Below are positions 1 to 7,332 of a stretch of 15,251 bases of DNA, piece by piece. The notes under the pieces were generated by a model, which did not search any database, was not told the DNA's origin, and saw only the letters and a program-made list of their open reading frames with translations. The stretch is from Chloroflexota bacterium (lineage in GTDB: Bacteria > Chloroflexota > Limnocylindria > Limnocylindrales > CSP1-4). The DNA is taken from positions 1-15,251 of the forward strand of contig JAKAAV010000008.1 of NCBI GenBank assembly GCA_021802185.1, in the 5' to 3' direction. Positions within the stretch are counted from its first letter, which is position 1; every line of letters begins with the position of its first letter. The translations under genes and the position numbers were made by a program.

Positions 1-7
1 GCCGGGC

Positions 8-979
8 GTGTCTGGGATGCGGCGTGCTGCGGGCGAGGCGGCGGCCCGCGGGCTTCGCGCCGGCTTCCTGTGGGCGTCCCGCCGGCGGCGACTCGCGCGC
101 ATGGCGGCCGGGAGCAGCGTGACGCGCGGGATCGTGCAGCGGTTCGTCGCGGGTGAGGACCTCCCGGCAGCGCTGGCCGCGCTCGTTCGCCTGCACTCGC
201 GCGGATTCGCGACCACGGTGGACGTGCTCGGCGAGTCCGTGAACACGGTCGAGGCTGCGCACGCCGCGGCCGATCGGTACATCGAGGTGCTCGACGCGCT
301 CGCGGAGCGCGGGCTCGACCGAAACGTGAGCGTGAAGCTGACGCAGCTCGGGCTCGATCTCGAGCCGGCGCTGTGCCGCGAGAACCTCATCCGGATCCTC
401 GCCCATGCCGCCGAACTCGGCGCGTTCGTCCGCGTGGACATGGAGGATCACACCCATACGCAGGCGACGATCGACCTCGTGCGGCAGTTGCACGCCGTCT
501 ACCCCGGCGTCGGCGTCGTCGTGCAGGCGTACCTGCGGCGCAGCGCGGCGGACGTCGCGGTGCTGAACGCGGACAGGGTGCGCGTCAGGCTCTGCAAGGG
601 CGCGTATGACGAGCCGGCGGACGTCGCGTTCCCGCACAAGCCCGACGTCGACGAGAGCTTCCGGACGCTCGCCGAGGCGCTGCTGCGCGACGGGACCTAC
701 CCGGCGCTCGCGACGCACGACGAGCTGCTCGTCGCCTGGACGCGCGGGTTCGCCGACCGCGAGGGGATCGACCGCTCCCGATTCGAGTTCCAGATGCTGT
801 ACGGGGTGCGGCGGGACCTCCAGGAGCGGCTGGTCGCGGACGGGTACACGGTGCGGGTCTACGTCCCGTTCGGCACCGAGTGGTATCCGTACTTCATGCG
901 CCGGCTCGCGGAGCGGCCCGCCAACGTCCTGTTCATGACGCGCAGCGTGCTCCGGGAACGGCGCCGCCCCCGGGCCTGA
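8..979 (+). CDS. putB: Proline dehydrogenase (monofunctional), start possibly outside window
   Basis: FAD-dependent oxidation of L-proline to 1-pyrroline-5-carboxylate, the first step of proline catabolism. The 323 visible residues cover the whole PRODH barrel. Family motifs seen are VSVKLTQLG (107-115), RVDMED (142-147), VVQAYL (171-176), VRLCKGAY (193-200), EFQMLYGVR (260-268) and VPFGTEWYPYFMRRLAERP near 286-304. The Arg pair at 298-299 matches the one that binds the proline carboxylate in this family. The length fits stand-alone bacterial enzymes of about 300 residues, not the large bifunctional PutA. The frame is open to the left edge. GTG at 8 and ATG at 17 are possible starts, but an upstream start outside the window cannot be excluded. 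No P5C dehydrogenase gene is adjacent on the visible side. The gene converges with the EamA gene, leaving only 21 bases between stops. Confidence 0.93.
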   Translation: MSGMRRAAGEAAARGLRAGFLWASRRRRLARMAAGSSVTRGIVQRFVAGEDLPAALAALVRLHSRGFATTVDVLGESVNTVEAAHAAADRYIEVLDALAERGLDRNVSVKLTQLGLDLEPALCRENLIRILAHAAELGAFVRVDMEDHTHTQATIDLVRQLHAVYPGVGVVVQAYLRRSAADVAVLNADRVRVRLCKGAYDEPADVAFPHKPDVDESFRTLAEALLRDGTYPALATHDELLVAWTRGFADREGIDRSRFEFQMLYGVRRDLQERLVADGYTVRVYVPFGTEWYPYFMRRLAERPANVLFMTRSVLRERRRPRA

Positions 980-1000
980 GTCCGGAAGGCTGCGATCGCG

Positions 1001-2086
1001 CTACGCCTCGCGTTCGACGACGACGTCGACGGGCGCGGCACGGCCGGTCTGCGCGAGCAGCACCGCGGCGACCACCAGTGCCCCGCCGAGCATCTGCAGC
1101 GGCGCGAGGCGTTCGCCGAGCAGCAGCACGGCGAGCGTGACGGTGAACACGGGCTCGAGCGTGCTGACGAGCGCGGCGCGCGCCGCGCCGAGGCGCGACA
1201 CGCCCGCGTAGAACGCCTGGATCGCGACCGCGGTCGCGAACACCGCGATTCCGGCGAGACCCGGCCACGCTCCCGCGGGGATCTGCCCGGGGAGCACGCG
1301 CTCGCCGGCAGCCACCGCGATGACGATGATCACGAGCCACGTCCCGAACAGCATGAGCGCCGCCGCGAGCAGCGGCGGCACCGCGGACACGGCCGCTCGC
1401 CGGCCCCCGGCCGGCACCGCCGGGCCCGCTTGCGCCACCCGTGGGCCCGACCCTCCCGACCCCGCGGACCCCGGCTCCATCCATCGCGCGGCCCCGGACG
1501 GCCCCGGTGGCTCCGCCCATGTTCGCTGCTCCGTCTCGCTCGGCCGGCGCTCGCCCGACGCGCGCGCGGCGAGCAGGATGTACCCCGCGTAGATGACGGG
1601 CGATGCGATCGCCAGCGCCACGCCCACCGGCCTGGCGGACGTGTCGATCCCGTCGACCGTGAAGACCGCGCCGGCCACCGCGATCCCGAGCGCGATCCAG
1701 GCGCGCCGGCCCTCGAACGGGCGGCCGAGGCGCATCGCCCCCACGGCGACGAGCGCCGGATACACGTAGAGCAGCAGCGCGACGAGACTCACCGGCGCGA
1801 ACTGGATGGCGGCGTAGTACGTCGTGGCGTTGCCCGCGAAGACCATCCCGAGGCCGATCAGCACGATCGCCTGGTGGCGCGTGAGCCGGCGGAGCGCCGC
1901 CCGGCCGCTGGTCGACGTGGCGATCCAGCCCCAGGTGAGCAGCCCGGCCAGCGTGAAGCGCCACGCGAGCAGCGCGAGCCAGTCGGTGCCCGTCGCGTAG
2001 ACGCCCTTCGCGAGCAGCGGTCCGGACGCGTAGCCCAGCGCCGAGGTGGCCACGAGGAGTGCTCCCACGAGCTGGCGGCGATCCAT
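1001..2086 (-). CDS. EamA/DMT-superfamily transporter with inserted cytoplasmic loop
   Basis: Integral membrane protein of 361 residues, probably ten helices arranged as two EamA repeats. The first half runs to about residue 176, including LLYVYPALVAVGA (105-117). The second covers about 236-348, with STLEPVFTVTLAVLLLGERL (308-327), the typical EPV...GE signature of the family. Members export or import small metabolites such as amino acids or nucleosides; the substrate cannot be told from sequence. Between the halves lies about 55-60 residues of Gly/Pro/Ser/Arg-rich sequence (about 177-235), much longer than the usual short loop. The start is the ATG complementary to 2084-2086. No Shine-Dalgarno is evident, but a TAGCCT -10-like box lies 6 bases upstream, so the mRNA may be leaderless. 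The gene is divergent from the oxidoreductase cluster. Confidence 0.9.
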   Translation of the reverse strand: MDRRQLVGALLVATSALGYASGPLLAKGVYATGTDWLALLAWRFTLAGLLTWGWIATSTSGRAALRRLTRHQAIVLIGLGMVFAGNATTYYAAIQFAPVSLVALLLYVYPALVAVGAMRLGRPFEGRRAWIALGIAVAGAVFTVDGIDTSARPVGVALAIASPVIYAGYILLAARASGERRPSETEQRTWAEPPGPSGAARWMEPGSAGSGGSGPRVAQAGPAVPAGGRRAAVSAVPPLLAAALMLFGTWLVIIVIAVAAGERVLPGQIPAGAWPGLAGIAVFATAVAIQAFYAGVSRLGAARAALVSTLEPVFTVTLAVLLLGERLAPLQMLGGALVVAAVLLAQTGRAAPVDVVVEREA

Positions 2087-2092
2087 CGTGCG

Positions 2093-2098
2093 AGGCTA
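2093..2098 (-). promoter_or_regulatory. Candidate -10 box of the EamA gene (leaderless start)
   Basis: TAGCCT on the minus strand matches TAnnnT and ends 6 bases before the ATG. Transcription would therefore start at or next to the start codon. No convincing -35 box is seen 17 bases further upstream. Judged by eye. Confidence 0.35.
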
Positions 2099-2237
2099 TC
2101 AGGGGCCGGAGTGGCGTCGCCGAGGCCTTCCGCGCAGCCTGCCGAACGGCACCATTCGAGGGCGGAGGCTGCCTACGCCGAATGTGGTACGGACTCGCAA
2201 GGGCCGGCCGGCACGCACTTGTCCTCACCGAAGTGGG

Positions 2238-2243
2238 TAGACT
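2238..2243 (+). promoter_or_regulatory. Candidate -10 box for the oxidoreductase operon
   Basis: TAGACT followed by TTTT is the most promoter-like string in the 180-base divergent gap 2087-2266. A TTGTCC lies at 2219-2224, but the 13-base spacing is too short for a standard -35. The predicted transcription start near 2250 would put the GTG start at 2267 close behind it. Confidence 0.3.
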
Positions 2244-2266
2244 TTTCATGTCCGACCGGCCCGCAG

Positions 2267-2743
2267 GTGCGACCGGCGAAACCACACGAGGACGCTGTCA
2301 CGGCTACGCTGTACGCCCCCACGACACAGCGGGTCCGGCGGGCCCCCACCATCGTCGACTTCGTCAACATCCGCTGGGTCGATGACTGGTGCAAGCGCTG
2401 CAACATCTGCGTCGAGATCTGCCCGAAGGATTCGCTGGTCCTGACGCACGACGCGATCGTCGAGGTCGAGGACTGCATCCGCTGTGGCCTCTGCGAGCGC
2501 TACTGCCCGGATCTCGCGATCGAGGTGATCCCCGCGCGGGCGATCGCCACGAGCGCGCAGAGTGCCGCCGCTGCGGAGGCCGCCGCTGCCGAGGGGGCTC
2601 GGCCGCGTCCGCATCCCAGGACGCCCCAGCGCTCCGGCACTCCCGACACCGCGCGCGGCCCGGCCGTCGCGGGCACCGATCCGAGCCGCGGCATCACCGA
2701 CGTCGAGAGCGCGCCCGGCGTCGACCGGGCAAACCCGACGTAG
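2267..2743 (+). CDS. korD: 4Fe-4S ferredoxin-type (delta) subunit of 2-oxoacid:ferredoxin oxidoreductase
   Basis: Electron-transfer subunit with two [4Fe-4S] motifs: CKRCNICVEICP (residues 42-53) and CIRCGLCERYCP (70-81), counted from GTG 2267. This is the arrangement of a dicluster ferredoxin subunit. It should take electrons from the TPP-bearing beta subunit. The start is uncertain: GTG 2267 is the only standard in-frame start shortly upstream of the conserved part. It has no good ribosome binding site, and the nearby ATG at 2248 is out of frame. After about residue 91 the protein continues with a low-complexity Ala/Pro/Arg-rich tail of about 67 residues, absent from ordinary ferredoxins. 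The stop codon overlaps the AGGAGG of the next gene, suggesting translational coupling. It is the first gene of the cluster. Confidence 0.85.
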   Translation: MRPAKPHEDAVTATLYAPTTQRVRRAPTIVDFVNIRWVDDWCKRCNICVEICPKDSLVLTHDAIVEVEDCIRCGLCERYCPDLAIEVIPARAIATSAQSAAAAEAAAAEGARPRPHPRTPQRSGTPDTARGPAVAGTDPSRGITDVESAPGVDRANPT

Positions 2744-2747
2744 GAGG
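2742..2747 (+). promoter_or_regulatory. Ribosome binding site of the alpha subunit, overlapping the upstream stop
   Basis: AGGAGG shares bases with the TAG stop of the ferredoxin gene and lies 11 bases before ATG 2759. It fixes the korA start and implies coupled translation. Confidence 0.7.
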
Positions 2748-2758
2748 CGGACGAGACG

Positions 2759-3829
2759 ATGGCCAAGCGACTCCTCCAGGGCAACGAGGCCGTGCTGCTG
2801 GGGGCGGTGAAGGCCGGCGCGACGTACTTCGCCGGCTACCCGATCAGCCCGAGCAGCGAGGTCCTCATGGCGGCGTCGGTGTACGCCGCCTCGCATCCCG
2901 AGCTCCGCTTCCTCCAGGCCGAGGACGAGATCGCCAGCGCGAACGCGATCATCGGCGCGAGCCTCGCGGGCGCCAAGTCGTTCACCGCGACGTCGGGCCC
3001 CGGATTCAGCCTGATGCAGGAGGCGATCGGCTACGCCCACAAGCTCGGCGTCCCGACGGTCTTCGTCGACGTCCAGCGCGTCGGGCCGGCGACGGGGATG
3101 CCCACGATGCCCGGACAGGGCGACATCCTCCAGACCCGCTACGGGTCGTCGGGCGACTACACGAGCATCGTGTTCTACCCCTCGACGGTCGCGGAGTGCT
3201 ACGAGTACACGATCCATGCGTTCAACTGCGCCGAGGAGAGCCGGTCGCCGGTCGTGCTCCTCTCCGACGCGTTCCTCGGCCACCTGAACGAGGTCGTCGA
3301 CCTCGAGGCGATCGACGTGCCTGTCCTCGAGCGCACGCTCGAGCCGCTCGCGTCCGGGAACACGCGCCTCTTCAGCGGCGTGGCGACCTACCCCGACGGC
3401 GAGCCCGCGACGGCCGACGCTGACGAGTTCATCCGGCAGTACGAGGAGGCGAAGGCGCGCCGGCTCGAGGTGTCCGAGCGGTACGCGTTCCACGAGTACG
3501 GCTGGAACAAGGACTCCGACACGCTCGTGATCGCGTTCGGGATCACACGGCGCATCGCGCAGCCGCTCGCGCCGCATTTCGCGCTGTTCCGGCCGATCCG
3601 CATCTGGCCGGTCCTCCAGGACCAGCTCCGCGAGATCGCCCCCCGCTACAAGCGGATCGTCGTGATCGAGGGCAGCGACGGCCAGTACGCGAGCGTCGTC
3701 GAGCGCGTCCTGTACCGAGACGTGTACCGCGTCCCGCTCCTCGGCGGCCGGATGAGCCTCGAGGCGGTGCGCGAGGGGCTCGACCGGATCGGCCTGCTCC
3801 CGCGGGAGCTGGCCGAGACCGCCGTCTGA
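2759..3829 (+). CDS. korA: 2-oxoacid:ferredoxin oxidoreductase, alpha subunit
   Basis: The 356-residue alpha subunit supplies the pyrimidine-binding side of the thiamine diphosphate site and part of the CoA/2-oxoacid site. Features are YPISPSSE (27-34), QAEDEIAS (53-60), TSGPGFSLM (78-86) and QRVGPATGMPT (106-116). The last is the counterpart of the R-x-GPSTG-x-PT motif in KorA/VorB-type subunits. A C-terminal transketolase-C-like half follows from about residue 235. The gamma domain is not fused here, as it is in many bacterial KorA proteins, but encoded separately downstream. The complex decarboxylates a 2-oxoacid with CoA to acyl-CoA, CO2 and reduced ferredoxin. The motif style favours 2-oxoglutarate over pyruvate, but the substrate is inferred. 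The gene sits between the ferredoxin gene and korB, with 28 bases to the latter. Confidence 0.93.
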   Translation: MAKRLLQGNEAVLLGAVKAGATYFAGYPISPSSEVLMAASVYAASHPELRFLQAEDEIASANAIIGASLAGAKSFTATSGPGFSLMQEAIGYAHKLGVPTVFVDVQRVGPATGMPTMPGQGDILQTRYGSSGDYTSIVFYPSTVAECYEYTIHAFNCAEESRSPVVLLSDAFLGHLNEVVDLEAIDVPVLERTLEPLASGNTRLFSGVATYPDGEPATADADEFIRQYEEAKARRLEVSERYAFHEYGWNKDSDTLVIAFGITRRIAQPLAPHFALFRPIRIWPVLQDQLREIAPRYKRIVVIEGSDGQYASVVERVLYRDVYRVPLLGGRMSLEAVREGLDRIGLLPRELAETAV

Positions 3830-3857
3830 GCGCAACGAGAACCGAGGACCCGACGCC

Positions 3858-4730
3858 ATGTCGTACAAGGACAAGATCAAGAGCGACCTCTTCCCGACGA
3901 TCTGGTGCCCCGGCTGCGGGATCGGCCTGATCATGACCCAGCTGGCGATGGTGATGGACGACCTGGGGCTGGACAAGACCAACACCGTCCTGGTGACCGG
4001 GATCGGCTGCACCGGACGCATGGGCGCCTACATGCAGTTCGACTCCGTCTATACGCTCCACGGCCGGACGCTGCCCGTCGCGGAGGCGATCGCGACCGTC
4101 CGGCCCGAGCTGAACGTCATCGTCGTATCCGGCGACGGTGACATGACCTCGATCGGCGGAAACCACCTGCTGCACGCCATCCGGCGGAACCCTCGCATCA
4201 CCGTCCTGTGCAACAACAACGAGATCTACGGCCTGACGGGCGGCCAGACCGGGCCGACGACGCCGGTCGGCACGAAGACGGTTTCCTCGCCCGCGGGCGC
4301 GACCTACAGCCCGGTGAACCTGCAGGGACTCGTCAACACGAACGGGAACGCCTTCTACGCGAAGACGACGGTGTATCACCAGGGGCCGATGCGCAAGGCG
4401 ATCAAGGAAGCCATCGAGTGGCCCGGCTTCGCGTTCGTCGACATCACGAGCCAGTGCATCGAGAACAACGGGCGCCGGATCGGCTTCCCGAGCGCGAACG
4501 AGATGCTCAACTACTACAAGAAGGAGTACCGGACCGCTCCGCCAGGCTCGACGCAGCTGGCCAACCACCAGCTCGGCATCGTGAAGGGCAGGGCGGCGGA
4601 GCCCAAGGGGGAGCCCGTCCGCGCCGCCGCAGCAGCAGCCGTCGGAGCGGCGGCCGGAGCAGCCGCGCCCGCGGCTGCCGGAGCTGGAGCTGGGGCGGCG
4701 CCAGCCGGGAAGGGGAGCGGCGAGGCATGA
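3858..4730 (+). CDS. korB: 2-oxoacid:ferredoxin oxidoreductase, beta (TPP-binding) subunit
   Basis: Catalytic subunit of 290 residues. It binds Mg-thiamine diphosphate through GDGD (92-95) and the downstream NNNEIYGLTGGQ (119-130). Cys17 and Cys20 (WCPGCG), Cys51 (GIGC) and Cys200 (SQC) are the four expected ligands of the proximal [4Fe-4S] cluster. LHGR (67-70) and TGGQTGPTTP resemble KorB proteins, supporting 2-oxoglutarate as substrate by inference. A GAGGA at 3844-3848, 9 bases before ATG 3858, supports the start. The conserved fold ends near residue 243. It is followed by a 47-residue tail made mostly of Ala, Gly and Pro, unusual for this family. The TGA overlaps the ATG of the gamma gene (ATGA). 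Confidence 0.94.
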   Translation: MSYKDKIKSDLFPTIWCPGCGIGLIMTQLAMVMDDLGLDKTNTVLVTGIGCTGRMGAYMQFDSVYTLHGRTLPVAEAIATVRPELNVIVVSGDGDMTSIGGNHLLHAIRRNPRITVLCNNNEIYGLTGGQTGPTTPVGTKTVSSPAGATYSPVNLQGLVNTNGNAFYAKTTVYHQGPMRKAIKEAIEWPGFAFVDITSQCIENNGRRIGFPSANEMLNYYKKEYRTAPPGSTQLANHQLGIVKGRAAEPKGEPVRAAAAAAVGAAAGAAAPAAAGAGAGAAPAGKGSGEA

Positions 4731-5347
4731 CCGAGCATGCGATCGTCATCGACGGGGTCGGCGGCCAGGGTGTGCGCGTCATCGGCAACACGATGGCGAC
4801 GCTCCTCGGGGCGATGGGCTACGAGGTGACGCTGCTCTACGACTACGACTCGAGCGTGCGGGGCGGCATGAGCGAGGCGTTCCTGAAGTACGCCGAGGAG
4901 CCGATCTCGAACCCGGTCGTGGAGCACGCGAACGTCACGCTGCGCCTGGCCGACCGCGGGCCGAACCATCTCGACAGCGACTACGTCGTCTGCGACATCG
5001 GGCTCGCGAAGCCGGGCGAGCGAGCCGAGGAGGTCCCCTTCCTCGAGCTCGGCGTCAAGCACTTCGGGCGCGACCTGTTCGGCAACATGATCGCGCTCGG
5101 GCGGCTGCTGCGGCTGTCCGACGTCCAGTTCGACCAGGCCGCCCTCGAGGCCGCCCTGCCGTCGAAGTACCGCGAGGAGAACATCGGCGCCGTCCGCTAC
5201 GGCTACGAGCTCGACGAGTCGCAGATCCGGCAGCTCGTGCCCGAGGAGGCCGCCGGGCGGTACGCCGGACGCTACGCGGAAGCGGTCCTGTCGGGCGTCG
5301 CGATGCGCGACGCGATCGAGCTGGCGGGACAGCACCCGGGCGCCTGA
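4727..5347 (+). CDS. korC: 2-oxoacid:ferredoxin oxidoreductase, gamma subunit
   Basis: The 206-residue gamma subunit (POR gamma domain) contributes to CoA binding and complex assembly. It begins with a GVGGQGV glycine-rich loop (10-16). The region YDYDSSVRGG (38-47), followed by EEPISNP (57-63), is the family's conserved S-x-RGG...I-x-x-P stretch. The start is well fixed: ATG 4727 overlaps the korB stop by four bases, and AGGGGAG at 4711-4717 provides a ribosome binding site inside korB. The gene completes a delta-alpha-beta-gamma set like the four-subunit enzymes of archaea and anaerobes. The 88-base gap after it contains several hairpins. Confidence 0.92.
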   Translation: MTEHAIVIDGVGGQGVRVIGNTMATLLGAMGYEVTLLYDYDSSVRGGMSEAFLKYAEEPISNPVVEHANVTLRLADRGPNHLDSDYVVCDIGLAKPGERAEEVPFLELGVKHFGRDLFGNMIALGRLLRLSDVQFDQAALEAALPSKYREENIGAVRYGYELDESQIRQLVPEEAAGRYAGRYAEAVLSGVAMRDAIELAGQHPGA

Positions 5348-5361
5348 CCGGGGCGTGACCG

Positions 5362-5408
5362 GGAGGCCGGAAGCCTCCGGGCCGGGCATTCGCCCGGTCG
5401 GGGACCGG
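5362..5408 (+). repeat. Three GC-rich hairpins in the korC-peptidase gap, two mutually exclusive
   Basis: Perfect stems are GGAGGC/GCCTCC (5362-5367 with 5373-5378, loop 5), CCGGGC/GCCCGG (5382-5387 with 5392-5397, loop ATTC, extendable by a G-U and a G-C pair), and CCGGTC/GACCGG (5394-5399 with 5403-5408, loop GGG). The second and third share bases, so only one can form. There is no U-run, so this is not a classical terminator. The peptidase ribosome binding site follows 16 bases later. Hairpins arise easily in such GC-rich DNA. Confidence 0.4.
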
Positions 5409-5424
5409 CCGGGAACGATCGGAA

Positions 5425-5430
5425 AGAGGA
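5425..5430 (+). promoter_or_regulatory. Ribosome binding site that sets the M24 peptidase start
   Basis: AGAGGA lies 5 bases before GTG 5436. It favours that start over the in-frame GTG at 5355, whose translation would read through the hairpin region. Confidence 0.6.
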
Positions 5431-5435
5431 CAGCG

Positions 5436-7166
5436 GTGGGCCGCACCGGTGCGATCCTGGTCGTCGCCGACGACCTCATCTGGGCGTCCCGGCTCGAGGG
5501 ACTCGTGCGCGACGCGGGGGGACGCGCGATCGTCGTGCATTCGCTGCGCGCGCTCGACGGCATCCTCATGTCCGGGTTCGGGTTGCCGGCGGGGGCCGTC
5601 GTCGACATGGCCGCCCGAGACGGCGCCGCGCTTCCCGCGCTGCAGCGATTGGCGGATGCCGGCGTGCCGGCCGTCGCCGTCGGGCAGCACGACGACCGCG
5701 AAGGGCGCGCCGCGGCACGGGCGGCGGGTGCGGCGGTCGTGTACGCGTATGGCGCGCTCGCCGGGAGCGGCGCCCGCGGGTTCGAGTCGTGGCTGCGACA
5801 GGTGGGCGGCGCGGGGGCGGTCGATGCGGTCGATGCGGCCGGACAGCCCGCCGAAGGTGTGCCGGACGAGGTCGCGACTCCGACCGCTTCGCAGCCCGCC
5901 TCGCCCCGATCGTCTGCGGCCGGAGTCGTGGTCCCCGGCATCCCGTCCGAGCGGTACGCGTCGCGGCTGGCCGCAGCCCGGTCGGCCCTCGAGGAAAGCG
6001 GCGCGTCCGCACTGCTCGTCGGCGTCGGCGCGGACCTGCGATGGCTGACCGGGTACGAGGCCATGAACCTCGAGCGGCTCACGATGCTCGTGCTGCCGCG
6101 CGACGGCGAGCCGGCGCTGATCGCGCCGCGGCTCGAGGCGCCCCGGGCCTCGCTCGCGCCGGCAGTCGCGGCCGGGATCGTCCGCATCGTGACGTGGCAG
6201 GAGACGGAGGATGCCGTCGCCCTGATCCCCGGCCTCGTCGGTCCGCTGGCGCCCCGGATGGCCTCCGGGGCGGGTCGCTCGGGCGGGGCTCGACGCGGAA
6301 CGGAGCGGATGGCCGAAGGCGTCGGGGACGAGAGCGCCGCCGGCGGCGGCCGGCTGCTCGTGTCCGACCGGCTGTGGGCCACGTTCGTCCTGCGGCTCCA
6401 GGCTGTGTTCGCGGGCTCGCCCTTCGGGCTCGCGTCCGAGGTACTGCGCCCGCTGCGCATGGCGAAGGACGCGGACGAGATCGCGCTGCTGCGCCTCGCG
6501 GCCCACGCCGCCGACCGCGTCGTGCTCGCGCTCGCCGCGGGGCGGCTCGTGGGGCGCACGGAGTCCGACGTCGCGCGCGAGATCCGGGATCGGCTCATCG
6601 ACGAGGGCCACGAAGACGCGGGCTTCGCGATCGTCGGCAGCGGGCCGAACTCGGCCTCTCCGCACCACGAGGCCGCGGAGCGCGTCATCCGGCCCGGCGA
6701 GCCGATCGTGCTGGACCTCGGCGGCGCGTACCGCGGGTACGGCTCCGACACGACGCGGACGCTGTGGGTCACGGGCAGCGAGGGCGAGGGACCCGACGCG
6801 GAGTTCCTGCGGCTGTACGACGTGCTCCAGCGGGCGCATGTGGCGGCGACCCGGGCCGTCGCGCCGGGAGTGCCCGCGGAGCGGATCGACGCCGTCGGAC
6901 GGGCGGTCATCGCGGAGGCCGGCTTCGGTCCGGCGTTCACTCACCGGATCGGCCACGGGATCGGCCTCGAGGAGCACGAGGACCCTTACCTCGTCGGGGG
7001 CAATGCCGAGCCACTCCGGCAGGGATACGCGTTCAGCATCGAGCCGGGGATCTACCTCGAGGGACGGTACGGCGCCCGGATCGAGGACATCGTCGTGTGC
7101 GGTGCGGACGGTGCGGACACGCTCAACGAAACGCCGCGCGACCTGCTCGTCGTGCGCGGCACCTGA
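5436..7166 (+). CDS. M24-family (Xaa-Pro) metallopeptidase with receiver-like N-terminal domain
   Basis: From GTG 5436 the protein has 576 residues. A CheY-receiver-like segment (about 4-120) shows ILVVADD (7-13), a VVD with Asp57 at the phospho-acceptor position, and a late AAVVYAYGALAG where receivers carry the conserved Lys; here that is Tyr. It is followed by an Ala/Pro/Ser linker (121-168), a creatinase-N-like domain (about 169-340), and a catalytic pita-bread domain (341-576). All five metal ligands of M24 peptidases are present: Asp427, Asp438, His507, Glu536 and Glu550, plus SPHHE (408-412). It should cleave an N-terminal residue preceding proline, or a dipeptide with C-terminal proline. 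A second low-complexity insert (about 270-305) interrupts the N-domain. Typical relatives have about 350-400 residues, so the first 170 are extra. It may be cotranscribed with the oxidoreductase genes. Confidence 0.88.
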   Translation: MGRTGAILVVADDLIWASRLEGLVRDAGGRAIVVHSLRALDGILMSGFGLPAGAVVDMAARDGAALPALQRLADAGVPAVAVGQHDDREGRAAARAAGAAVVYAYGALAGSGARGFESWLRQVGGAGAVDAVDAAGQPAEGVPDEVATPTASQPASPRSSAAGVVVPGIPSERYASRLAAARSALEESGASALLVGVGADLRWLTGYEAMNLERLTMLVLPRDGEPALIAPRLEAPRASLAPAVAAGIVRIVTWQETEDAVALIPGLVGPLAPRMASGAGRSGGARRGTERMAEGVGDESAAGGGRLLVSDRLWATFVLRLQAVFAGSPFGLASEVLRPLRMAKDADEIALLRLAAHAADRVVLALAAGRLVGRTESDVAREIRDRLIDEGHEDAGFAIVGSGPNSASPHHEAAERVIRPGEPIVLDLGGAYRGYGSDTTRTLWVTGSEGEGPDAEFLRLYDVLQRAHVAATRAVAPGVPAERIDAVGRAVIAEAGFGPAFTHRIGHGIGLEEHEDPYLVGGNAEPLRQGYAFSIEPGIYLEGRYGARIEDIVVCGADGADTLNETPRDLLVVRGT

Positions 7167-7209
7167 GCGTGGACCGAACGCCGCCGGCTGAGCGTACGCG
7201 GCCCGCGTC

Positions 7210-7224
7210 CGCACGCCACGTGCG
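7210..7224. repeat. Hairpin after the M24 peptidase gene
   Basis: CGCACG (7210-7215) and CGTGCG (7219-7224) form a 6-base stem with a 3-base loop, 44 bases after the peptidase stop. There is no T-run, so a terminator role is only possible. Confidence 0.25.
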
Positions 7225-7272
7225 CGGGGCTCGGCCGCGCCGGCCCGCTCCGACCTCACCGGTCGCCTCCAC

Positions 7273-7278
7273 TATGAT
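7273..7278 (+). promoter_or_regulatory. Candidate -10 box TATGAT before the 127-residue protein gene
   Basis: TATGAT differs by one base from the TATAAT consensus and stands out in the GC-rich gap 7167-7332. It lies 54 bases before ATG 7333. No clear -35 is visible. Confidence 0.4.
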
Positions 7279-7332
7279 TCCGAATGGCGCGGCGCCCACC
7301 CGTCCTCCCCGCATGCCGCGTCGCGGGTGACC

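Noticed and set aside
1430..2266. Upstream extension of the ferredoxin frame through the EamA gene
   Set aside because: This part is antisense to a well supported transporter gene; the frame is open only because of base composition.
2059..2385. Possible small gene including ATG 2248 in the divergent gap
   Set aside because: It overlaps the EamA start and the ferredoxin cluster region in another frame, and the product has no recognisable feature.
2246..4021. Long minus-strand open frame opposite the ferredoxin, alpha and beta genes
   Set aside because: Composition is Arg/Asp/Val-rich and repetitive, with no motif. The plus strand has clear family motifs and ribosome binding sites.
4514..6940. 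Very long open frame on the minus strand opposite korC and the peptidase
   Set aside because: Its product is Ser/Arg/Ala-rich without domains and lies antisense to two genes with complete catalytic motifs. It results from high GC with few stop codons.
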